Shown here piece after piece: positions 22,150 to 31,130 of a stretch of 64,000 bases of DNA. The notes under the pieces are model-generated. The model was given only the letters and a program-made list of their open reading frames with translations, was not told where the DNA came from and searched no databases. The stretch is from Humulus lupulus (Eukaryota > Streptophyta > Magnoliopsida > Rosales > Cannabaceae). Positions within the stretch are counted from its first letter, which is position 1. The number at the start of each line of letters is the position of its first letter. Position numbers and translations under genes: made by a program. The stretch lies in NCBI RefSeq assembly GCF_963169125.1, contig NC_084797.1:98729868-98793867 (forward strand), written 5' to 3'.

Positions 22150-23330
22150 TATAGGGAATGTCCTAGCTGGAGTGACTGAGGATTATTCAATTTCAGAGAC
22201 AGGTTTACTATGGTATGGGAATTAGACGAGAGATACTAAGGATCAGTGTTTTGATGAATATGGGAATTAGACAAGAGATACTTAATGAATCCCATACTAC
22301 ACTATACTCACTCCATCTAGGCACCATGAAGATGAACCAGGATCTACGAACATTATATTGGTGGCATGGGATGAAGAAGGACATGGTTGAATACGTAGCC
22401 AAGTGTCTAACCTGTCAGTAGGTAAAGATTGAACATCAGCGACCAGCGGGGTTGCTACAGCCTTTGGGTATTCCCGAGTGGAAGTGGGAAGATATTACTA
22501 TGGATTTTGTGGGAGTTTTACCCAGGATAGTGGGGCTACACGACTCGGTGTGTGTGATAGTAGAAAGATATACCAAGTCAGCTCACTTTCTGCCAGTGAG
22601 GACGACCTATACTGTGGATCATACATATAGTTGTATGTGAGGGATATTGTACGTCTCAATGGGGTTCCTAAATCTGTAGTATCGGACCAGGTCCCCTATT
22701 TACCTCCAAGTTTTGGGGTAGGTTGCAGAGGCTATGGGAACTCAGCTGAAGTTCAGTACATCCTTTCATCCTTAGACAGACGGACAGTCTGAAAAGACAA
22801 TTCAGATACTGGAGCACATGCTTAGAGCATGTGTGTTAGACTTCAAGGGGTCTTGGAGTAAGTACCTCCCGTTGATTGAGTTTTCGTACAACAATAGTTA
22901 TCAATCAACGATTGGAGTAGCTCCATACGAGATGTTGTATGGAAGGAGATGTAGGTCACCCATTCATTGGGATGAGGTGGGGGGGGGAGGAGATATTTGG
23001 GACCGAATATGGTTTAGAAGACTAATGAAGCTATTGAGAAGATCTGAGCTCGAATGCTCACTTCGCAGAGTAGACAGAAAAGCTATGCTGATCCTAAGCA
23101 TAGGGACGTGGAGTTTTAGGTTGGGGACCACGTATTTCTACAAGTTTCACCAATACGAGGTGTGAGGTGATTTGGGAAAAATGGCAAACTGAGCCCTAGG
23201 TTTGTAAGACCTTTTGAGATCCTGGAGAGGATCGGCCAGGTAGCCTATAGATTGGCTTTGCCACCGTCATTATCAGGAGTTCATGACGTACTCCACATCT
23301 CCCTGCTTCAGAAGTATGTCTCAGATAGAC
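22150..23330 (+). pseudogene. Tekay-1 integrase
   Basis: Integrase that inserts element DNA and makes the 5-bp target duplication. The zinc-binding part has SHTTLYSLHLG, YWWHGMKKDM and CLTCQ (H-H-C-C), followed by a TAG at 22,420. The core has WEDITMDFVGVLP (first catalytic Asp), VSDQ (second Asp, near 22,682) and TDGQSEKTIQILE (catalytic Glu, near 22,790). Frameshifts lie near 22,630 and 22,695-22,790, and a stretch of G near 22,980 breaks the segment after PIHWDEVG. The C-terminal part shows PRFVRPFEILERIG, VAYRLALPPSL and HDVLHISLLQKYV. A short duplicated segment (GGGAATTAGAC-AGAGATACT) is present at 22,217-22,281. Confidence 0.88.
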
Positions 23331-23562
23331 TCATGTTTTGGGATATGAAGGCCTAGAACTACAGACCGATTTATCGTACAAGGAGCGACCAGTTCAAATC
23401 TTAGACACAAAAGATAAGGTTCTAAGGAACAAGATGATTCCTTTAGTCAAAGTATTATGGAGGAATAGCAAGGTCGAAGAAGCGATCTGGGAGCTAGAGT
23501 ATGCTTGCGGGATCAGTACCTCGACTTATTCAGGTAAATTTCGAGGACGAAATTCACAGTAG
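23331..23562 (+). pseudogene. Tekay-1 chromodomain-like C-terminal tail
   Basis: C-terminal extension of the integrase. The frame reads YKERPVQILD, NKMIPLVKVLWRN and EEAIWELE, the usual position of the chromodomain or its degenerate form in Tekay elements, thought to direct insertion to heterochromatin. It ends in KFRGRNSQ and a stop at 23,560-23,562. It is one frame away from the preceding integrase segment. Confidence 0.8.
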
Positions 23563-23573
23563 GATGAGATAGT
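23532..23573 (+). promoter_or_regulatory. Tekay-1 end-of-pol palindrome and PPT
   Basis: AATTTCGAGGACGAAATT, a near-palindrome at the 3' end of pol, is followed by the purine-rich AGGATGAGATAG directly before the 3' LTR. Tekay-2 has the same pair (AATTTCGAGAACGAAATTT at 63,511, AAGGAGGGGATAG before 63,549). Confidence 0.7.
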
Positions 23574-24907
23574 TGTAACGACCCAAAAATGCTAATAGCG
23601 TGCCGGGAGGGCATAATATGATATGTATGTGATTCAAATGTGTGACTATGTGGCATGCATGATATATATGATGATGTGAATATGTTTATATGCATGTGGG
23701 CCCTTTATTGAATATAAGGGCATATCTGTAATTTTGGCCTATTAAGGGCATAAACGTGATTATATGTGTTAAATGGTTAAGACCACATTATTATGTGGAT
23801 ATATTTGCAGTATACAGATCGAGATGATCCTAGTGAGCGAATTAGCGAAATAGTCACAGCAGGGAATAATACCCAGCTCGGGGTGAGCTTAGGGGTATTT
23901 TGGGAAGTTCAGTGTATATTTGGGATTTAATGAGTAACGAGTAAGTATTTGGTGATTAATGGGGAATGTCGGGATTAATTGGAAATTGGTAGGATGACTT
24001 AAGGAATTAGCAGGAATCAGGAAAATTACCGTTTTACCCCTTAGAAGTAATTAGAGGGTTGGGTTAGAGTCAAGGGCAAATTGGTCTTTTGGTTACGGGA
24101 TAAAATGATTAACTCAGTGGAAAACCTAGGAAGAGACCAGAATTACCACAGGAAGACTCTCAGCTCTCTCTCTCTCTCTCTATCCCTCTCACTCACGATT
24201 TCTCTCTCTCTTTCCCCCTCTCTTATGCCTTAAAGTTAAGGAAACTCAAGGAGTTAAACTGAATGATTTGAGCTGGGAACCAGGGGGAATGAAAGATAGG
24301 AACAACCAAAAGATCACTGAAGATTGAGGCTTCAAACTTAGGTAAGGATCCTATTTCTATTTTTCTGAGAATTCAGATGATTAGGATGAATTTGACTGGG
24401 TTTTGAGTGATGATTTGTAGCTAAATTGAGATGATAGTTTCAGTAGAATTTTTGGGTGTTTTATGCTTAAGATATATGATTAAGAGTCCTAGGCTCGTAT
24501 CTGAACATGGTTTTGGCTAGGATGCATGTTAAGGATGGATTTTTGGGGTTGAAGGTTGGGTAAACATGATGGAAACCCAGGGATTCCTGGGTACGAAGGG
24601 GTGCGTTGCGACCCAGTTCATGGGCGCCATGACCCGCGTGCCCAGAACGCCTTGGGAGGGCTTGCTGTTTTGAGGGCGCGCTGCAACCCTAGGGGGCAAG
24701 TCACAACCCGCCTACCCCCAAGATGCAGAGGCTGCACCTCTAACTTAAGGCGCACCATGACCCCCAAGGCCAGGTCGCGGCCTGCCTAGATAGTTTTGGC
24801 CTAGGTTAGTTTTTAGGCTCAGGGAGGGTCAGGGATTTAACCCTAAGCGCTCGGGACAAATTCTACTACCCGATGTACTAGAATTTGAGGTCCCAGAGGC
24901 TAGTACT

Positions 24908-25279
24908 TGTGACGCCCCACGTCACTATGGCTACTTTCTGGAATGATGACTGGCCCTACAAACCAACACGAGTCTTTTCAGCGTGCTTTGTCCTCACTCA
25001 CATGCTTCTTAGGAAAACTTCCCAGGAGGTCACCCATCCCTAAATTACCCCAGGTCAAGCACGCTTAACTTTGGAGTTCTCAAGTGATGGGCTACCAAAA
25101 AGAAGATGCATCTTGTTGATATAGGTAGTACCCATCAATCCATTTAAGCCCTCTTTAATTGTATAGTCCCATACCTACACAGTCTTAGAATCATCACACT
25201 TGACCTTCCCCAGGCAGTGTGGGATTGCACAGCTTACCTGGTCTTTCCCCTTACGGATCACGGGATTCTGACTGTCACA
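24908..25279 (-). mobile_element. Cassandra-type TRIM LTR
   Basis: 372 bp, sense TGTGACAGTC to GGGGCGTCACA. It holds CAATCCCACACTGCCTGGGG, then GGTACTACCTATATC, CAAGATGCATCTTCT, and the 5S-like module. Cassandra elements are non-autonomous TRIMs defined by 5S rRNA sequence inside their LTRs and by an initiator-Met PBS. The size and order fit. The family assignment comes from memory of these features, not from a search. Confidence 0.85.
25012..25098 (-). pseudogene. 5S rRNA-like module with internal Pol III promoter boxes
   Basis: Minus strand: GTAGCCCATCACTTGAGAAC, CTCCAAAGTTAAGCGTGCTT, GGGATGGGTGACCTCCTGGG. This matches the middle and 3' half of plant 5S rRNA, including box A (AAGTTAAGCGTGC) and box C (GGGTGACCTCCTGGG). 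The 5' third and the last bases of 5S rRNA are absent or changed, so it is not a 5S gene but the module typical of Cassandra LTRs. It might still be bound by Pol III factors. Confidence 0.88.
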
Positions 25280-25334
25280 ATCACCCCCCTTACGGGCCCG
25301 ACGTCCCCGTCGACCACACTTTCGGCTGGGTCAA

Positions 25335-25348
25335 GGCTCTGATACCAT
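25335..25348 (-). promoter_or_regulatory. PBS of chimeric insertion
   Basis: Sense ATGGTATCAGAGCC, complementary to initiator tRNA-Met, directly after the Tekay-type LTR end (GGCGTTACA|AA). Tekay elements have ACT between LTR and PBS instead, so the spacer is Cassandra-like. This is the point where the two families meet. Confidence 0.85.
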
Positions 25349-25349
25349 T

Positions 25350-27703
25350 TGTAACGCCCTACTACCTTAGAGCCGTTACTAAGTGAGTTTATAATGTGCA
25401 ATTAACTCGCTAAGCGAGGTTTTTAGAACAAAAGTGTGATTAAACAAAAAGTCAAGGCTGTAATCTTTAAAAGTACTCCATTCCATTAAAAGTTCCAAGA
25501 GTTTAGCATTTGGGATCCCAAAATAAGGTTTGTAAAATATTTACAATTCAAAATAGGTTTACAAATGACTAATTATCAAAAACATAGTTTAATACAGCCA
25601 TTTCTCAAAATGCCACAACCAAAGCAGTCGACAGGCCAAACATGTATGCGTTACCCCCACACTCTCCGTACTCATGGCTGGTTGAATTTCTCCTTTCCCT
25701 TACCTGCAACATAGAGCACCCGTGAGCCGAAGCCCAGCAAGAAAACTCATACAGCACATAACATATGCATAACGTAACCATTATGTCAGATAATCCACAG
25801 ATAAACAGATAGTCTATAAGATTTAAACACATATATGGCCATGCCGTCCCAAAAGTGTTACCAAAGCCTGGGTTCTTGGTCCACACCGTAAGGATATCCC
25901 ATGTACCCATTGGGGTCTCACCCTAACCATAAGCACTCCATGTGCTAAGTGATATTCCCGACCCCACTGCCGTTCTCGGCTCCTTTGCCGTTCATGCTAC
26001 TATATCCACACTTATAGCATATTTAAACAACATTCAAGCATATAATAATTCAATCAAAGCTACACCCTATCAATAATGTAATCTAGGGCCGTGCCCTGCA
26101 ACAACACTATGGGCCCACGCCCTGCTGTACGGGTTCTACAATTTTCTTACCTTTATCCCGAGCTTCACAATGCACCAAAGCCTCGAGCACGGTCCTCTAT
26201 CCCGAGCCTCTTCGAAGACCTAGTCACAACACATATAAAACATCCTTTAATACTAACCAATCCAAAACCACTTCCCGGGACCAATCCCATACTCTCGGAA
26301 TCCCCAAATTCCTAAAACAATGCATCAGAAACATCCCCCGAGCCCCCGGAGCAAAAGCCCAAAAAATGCAAAATTCCTTGTTCTGAAAATAGCCTAGCGC
26401 CGCGGCGCTGCCCTTGAGGGCCACGGCGCCCAGCAAGTCAGAGAGTACCCCTAGCCCTGAAGCAGCCTCGAACCGCGGCGCCCCTTCACGAACCCAGAAT
26501 TTTGGGTTTTCCCTTGCATTTTCCCCGAGCCAAAACACACCCAATTCAACCTAAACACATACCTAAACCCCAAAACCAATTTAAAACCATAAATAAACCA
26601 TCTAACAACCTATAAACACCATCCACAAGTATAAACACATAATCACCTCCACAAATCACACTTTGATTCCAAATCTCAGTAGTTCAAACCAGCGAGTTAG
26701 AAACTTAGACCAAAGCCTACAAAAACCTAAACCATGCTTCAAATTCCTTAAACCACAACAGAAATAAACCTCATAATTGCACAGAATCCTTACCTCAAGT
26801 GGAGAATTCAACCTTAAGCTCCCTTGATTCCAGCTTCAAGCCACTTCCCCCTTGATTATCCAAACTGAATTTTCCAAGCCAAACCAACCATATTTCCTTT
26901 AAATTCCCACACTTATTCTCTGAAAATCAAACTTAAATTTAAACAAGAACAGAGCATAGCTCTTACCTCTGAGTAGTCCTAGCTTAAATTTGACCTTGGT
27001 TGTCTCTAATCCCTCTTGAATTTCCTCCTACGTCTCAAGTTTCAGCCCTCTTTCTTGCTTCCCTTTCTTTCTAGCCTTTTCTTCAATTTCAGCATAAACC
27101 AAAATAATAAAGTGTTGAACGTGAACCATCTTTCCTTCAGCTGAAACTTATCTACCCTTAGCCAAATGACCCTTCTACCCTTCCGTAAAAATTCTTTCCT
27201 AACTAACCCTCAAGGGCACTTTTGTCATTTCATCTCTATTACTATTCTACCATTTTCCCACCACAACCTGTTACTCTCAGCAGTTACTAATGGTTACTAA
27301 GTTTACTCAATCACCAATAACCATTAACCACTAATTCTCAACTCAACTTACGAAATTCCCAAAGTACCCCTAGGCTCCTCCTGAGCCGGGTATAAAATCC
27401 CGTTGTGACTTTTAAGTTAACTAGCTCCCTAGGACCGTCTCAGCACGTGCATCACATTAATATCACCACACTCACATGGTACAAATCACATAATACAATT
27501 ATCACATTTATGCCCTCAGCAGGCTAAAATTACCAATTTACCCCTAACATACAAACGGGGCCCACATGCAAATTTATACAACCTAAACATGCATTCTAAT
27601 CACATATTCATTCAAATTCATATATTATCATGTTAATTCACTTATTTCCCTCCAGGCACGCTAATCAAGGTCCTAAACCTTATTAGCAACTTGGGGTGTT
27701 ACA
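25350..27703 (-). mobile_element. Tekay-type LTR forming the 5' end of the chimera
   Basis: 2,354 bp, sense TGTAACACCCC to AGGGCGTTACA. Its last 40 bases (AACTCACTTAGTAACGGCTC, then TAGTAGGGCGTTACA) match the LTR at 44,355-46,680 almost exactly. It has the GC-rich block (26,395-26,485) and the conserved module (25,620-25,750, minus strand). Confidence 0.9.
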
Positions 27704-28618
27704 GTACTTGTTTCCAAAATATTTAATTTGATTAGAGTTTGATATTTATCCATTGTTGATTGTGAGTAGGATTACCGTTAAGGCTTAGGACTAAGGATCG
27801 TGCTCGGGACCGCTCTTTATCTATCACTCTGGATTAGAGGTAAGAAAACTGCACCCGTGTGGTTGTGCTTGGGACTAAGATTCCCTGTAATTGAACGTAT
27901 GTATTCTGTAATTGTATGGTTGTTATATGCAATATGAATGTTTGACCTAAGGGCGTCAGGGCTGATGATGAGCATACTGTACGCAGCTCAGCCTAAGCGA
28001 GTCGGGGTCAGCTACATAACCAGAGGGCTCAGCCTAAGGGCGCAAATGCCTAATTGCTTGTTTTACTGATCAAGATATATGTTTGAAAGTATATGTTTTT
28101 TTTTTGTCTAGCTTTATATTTGTATTTTGTTGATTAATTGAACTGATTGGATTGAAGTTGATTATATGCTCTTGTTGCAATTTATGCTTATTGATTATGG
28201 TTTTCTTGCTGGGCCTTGGCTCACTGGTGCTACATGGTGAAGGTAAAGGCAAAGGAAAGATGGAAAAACCATGAGTTAGAGAGCTTTGGGGGCAGAGTGT
28301 ACATTGTCAGCTGCTCGACCTCCACGGCCGAGGGAATTTTACAGGAATTAGAGCTCTAAACTGTATTTTGCCGTTAGACTGGCTTTTTTCGTATTAGTCT
28401 TTGAGAGTTGTATTTGTCATGTAAACCCTATTTTTGGGATCCCATTTATCAAACATTTGTTTTGACGAAAATTAACCGCTTATGATCAAAATATTTTAAC
28501 CCTAACCTGTCAATTGGCTTTAGAATCACATTTATGTTCAAACGACTTGATTAGCAAGTCTTGCACTATTTTAAACACACTGTGTAACGGTCTTGGTTAT
28601 CCAGGGCGTTACACTTCA

Positions 28619-29209
28619 ATAACTTCAAAGTTTCAAGCATTCTCCCAAGCAAGCCGAGACGAATCTTTAGGGATTTCCAAGTTGTTTCAACACTGTTTCT
28701 TGAGTAATCTTCACTTCAAGTAAGTTTTCGTGAAACTCCCTTCTATTTTTTGCTAATTTTCTGGCATTTCAACTAGGAATAATCTCTTTTTGTTTGTAAC
28801 TGTCACTGAAGTTCTTCGTATGTTCAACTGGGTAATGGTTATAGGTAAAAAAGGCGTATGGTTCTGGGTTTAAATGAGTGTTTAGGAAATATTTAGGATT
28901 GTAAAGATTTCTAGGATGACTTTATCAGGATTTAACTACTGATTTTGGGTACGAAATCGAAGTAAAAATTTGACTTTTAGGCCTAAAAAAATCTGGGTTT
29001 TTCCCACATGTGATGAACTCGAAAAGTTTTCTTGAAATCTGGATTTAACTACTGTTACATTCACCTCCTCATATCTTAAAATATGTTTGTTGTTGAATAC
29101 TTGCAATTTGGCTAAATGCTAAATTAATTTCCACGAGCAGTAGTTATTTTCTTAATTCTCCCCCTATTGGTCGTAGATTCTCACTTCCCTTTCTTCTTCA
29201 TAGATATTC
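28619..29209 (+). promoter_or_regulatory. Tat-A antisense-ORF leader (downstream piece)
   Basis: Non-coding leader that continues from 13,851. CTTCACTTCAAGTAAGTTTTCG resembles a leader exon with a splice donor near 28,719; Tat-B has CCTAGTAAGTTTTCG in the same place (minus strand near 8,130). CACTTCCC and the sequence before the start codon match Tat-B. Confidence 0.6.
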
Positions 29210-30790
29210 ATGCACGATCCCTGGGGAGGTGAGAGGCCAATAGATGAAGACCTTCTAAACTTGCTATTCGAAGACTCCGAACAACCTACTTTGCCTATTC
29301 CACAAAATTCAACACAGCCAATATCATCAACTAGCCATCCCAATTCAAACCCCTCAATGGCACGAGTAAAGCACGTTGCTCAAGGAAGGAAAAAGATCTC
29401 TGATCCTCTCATTGGCCAACATACAACCAATGTTGAGGATCCTTCGACTACCAACCAACCTGCAGCAACTGAGCAACCTCCTGAGATTCTCCTTTCCCAC
29501 GCTTTTGTAAGAGAGGCCGTAAAAACGGACATACCCTGGTACATCGCCCCTCCTAGCGTTATTCGAGTAGGATGGTGGCTGAATATCCCAAGAAATATGG
29601 CCTCCCTGGGATTACCTTATTCAAGCCAACACTTGACCAGAGGGCAAACGTGCCTGGAGGCGCTTATAGTGTCTGGTTGAGGTATCCCATCGAGGTAGGG
29701 GCAACCTTTCCTCTGTACGATTTTTTCTGAGGAGTGGCGAACTATTTTGACATTTCTCCATTCCAAATTACACCGAACAGGTATAGAGTGTTTTTGACAC
29801 TCTATATTCTTTACCTCCACAAGAAATGGCATGTACCTTCTCCCCATGAAATCAACTACTTGTTCGACCTTAAATCCAACCCTAACCAAAATAACACGGG
29901 GTTTTTCCATTTCTGCCCTCAGGAGTCTTTGGGCACATTCCTGACCGATATAACCTACAAGTCCATTGTGGGCAAATACTACCAAGAGTATTTCCTCACA
30001 ACCGATCTCGTAGCGGACAACTTGTCCTTTACTTAGGGAGGTAATTTTTCTTCCCAAATTTGCTCTAAATCATGGTCATTTATTTCTTCTTTGTCTTAGT
30101 TTAATTTGTTGAATATAGGCCCATGGTTCTGACCAAAGCCTACCCAAGGCATGGTAAAGAAGGTTGTTTCCCTGTCCAGCATGACCTCTATAGAAAAGAG
30201 TGTCAAGGAACTGGTCACCAAAAACAATATAAGGCTGGTCGACCTTTTTTGAGCCTTACCAAGATGTGAAGGAAACAACTGCTGGGAGTGCCACAGGAGA
30301 AGGTGCTGACGATGCCTCCCAACCACATGATTTTTCACAACCCCCCAAGCGTCCTCCGACAGGGGTCATCATTATGGAACCAATCTCCAATCCTAGACCA
30401 GAATCTATTTCTCCTTCCCACAGAAAGGGAAAATAAAAACTACTCGATCACCCTGGTCGTGTATATGACTCATTCGAGGATGAAAATGATATGGATTTTT
30501 CAACTCTTATAGATACGTTGCCCATTCTTATTAGTATGTTCGACAGGAATGACAACTTTATTTTTCCAACAAGTAGCTTTAGTCCAGATTTCTTCGAGGA
30601 GGATAATGTTTGTAGCAGTAATAACTTAGATAAAGTAACGACCAATATCTTTAGTTTGGGTATAATACTTAGAATTTTTCCTTGTCGATCTTTATAAATT
30701 ATTGTAGACACTGTAACTAATTTGTCCGCCCCTTCTTTCAGCCATGCAGGCGAACAACACTTTCGACATCTACGCCTCGGGAGGCAAAAC
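29210..30790 (+). pseudogene. Tat-A antisense extra ORF (PF04195-like)
   Basis: Extra ORF on the strand opposite to Tat-A gag. The start (ATG at 29,210) gives MHDPWGGERPIDEDLL, followed by an acidic, proline-rich N-terminus. The conserved domain comes after a frameshift near 29,675: YPIEVGATFPLYDFF, a TGA at 29,728-29,730, then ANYFDISPFQITPNRYRVF, VPSPHEINYLF and GFFHFCPQESLGTFL. The first exon ends near 30,036 at a GGTAATTTTTC donor. Exon 2 starts near 30,119 (TATAG|GCCCATGG), and another exon near 30,741 begins MQANNTFDIYAS, matching the Tat-B exon MPFDDAFDIYPS. The coiled-coil C-terminus found in Tat-B is missing; homology stops at about 30,790, where protease sequence from the other strand begins. 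Confidence 0.78.
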
Positions 30791-30799
30791 CACCTACTC

Positions 30800-31130
30800 A
30801 AACAAATTGAGTAGGAGAGAACAATCAACTACTGTAAAAGTAGTGAGTAATGTCCTGCTCCCAGGGGAAGTTCCTGCTATGACCGGGAGTCCAGGGGAAG
30901 TTCCTGCTGTGACCGGGAGTCCCTATTAGAGTGAGCCCTTCATCAGAAATGGTTCCAAATCTTGTACTAATAGTTTAATTCTATCTAATGACGATTTGTA
31001 AAGTATATTTACTAAGCTTCTTGTGTCCACCAACACTCTCTTCACTATCATGTTAGCGATCTAGACATTTACGACCAGGGGATCTGTGTGGGGGAACATA
31101 ACATGTTATGCGTCAAGCTCAGAGAAAGTT
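30800..31130 (-). pseudogene. Tat-A protease remnant
   Basis: Minus-strand frame typical of the end of Tat Gag-PR: PHTDPLVVNV, then IANMIVKRVLVDTRSLVNIL, then LVQDLEPF and GLPVTAGTSPG. The aspartic protease site, usually D-N/T-G-S-S-V, reads DTRSLVN, so glycine is lost. Several stops are present. Beyond LPVTAG and a weak FTVVDC match the sequence runs into the antisense ORF, so RT, RNase H and integrase have been deleted. Confidence 0.8.
30861..30920 (+). repeat. 30-bp tandem duplication
   Basis: Two adjacent 30-base units (30,861-30,890 and 30,891-30,920) that differ at one base (GCTAT versus GCTGT), inside the protease remnant next to the deletion junction. Confidence 0.9.

Larger units (their letters stand above)
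24908..27703 (-). mobile_element. Chimeric insertion: Tekay LTR + Cassandra body, TSD GTACT
   Basis: A 2,796-bp insertion in minus orientation with perfect GTACT duplications (24,903-24,907 and 27,704-27,708). The uninterrupted target is seen in the 5' LTR near 17,961 (GGCTAGAACTTGTTTCC). In sense order: a complete Tekay-type LTR (27,703 to 25,350), a PBS (TGGTATCAGAGCC), a ~55-bp internal spacer, a PPT (GTAAGGGGGGTGAT), then a 372-bp Cassandra-type LTR with a 5S rRNA-like module (25,279 to 24,908). The two terminal repeats are therefore from different families, which normal reverse transcription does not produce. Confidence 0.88.
13852..28613 (+). mobile_element. Tekay-1: chromovirus with both LTRs, TSD CTTCA
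   Basis: Complete though mutated Ty3/gypsy chromovirus. Order: 5' LTR (13,852-18,606), PBS TGGTATCAGAGC (18,610), gag, protease, RT, RNase H, integrase, chromodomain-like tail, PPT, 3' LTR (23,574-28,613). It is flanked by perfect CTTCA duplications. The 5-kb internal region has several isolated stops and frameshifts, so it is not autonomous now. Both LTRs were later hit: a solo LTR sits in the 5' LTR and a Tekay/Cassandra chimera in the 3' LTR. Without these the LTRs are about 1,989 and 2,239 bp; most of the difference is one deletion in the 5' LTR. The Tekay assignment rests on the PBS, the long LTRs and the RT/integrase motifs. Confidence 0.95.
23574..28613 (+). mobile_element. Tekay-1 3' LTR (interrupted)
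   Basis: TGTAACGACC at 23,574 to GGGCGTTACA at 28,613. It is interrupted by the chimeric insertion 24,908-27,703. It keeps the conserved module at 28,200-28,335. Near its start it lacks about 19 bp present in the 5' LTR (between CTAATAG and CGTG), which removes one arm of the terminal hairpin. Confidence 0.93.

Noticed and set aside
24961..25110. A functional 5S rRNA gene on the minus strand
   Set aside because: Only the middle and 3' part of 5S rRNA is recognisable and its ends are missing. It sits inside a 372-bp LTR with TG..CA ends, as expected for Cassandra.
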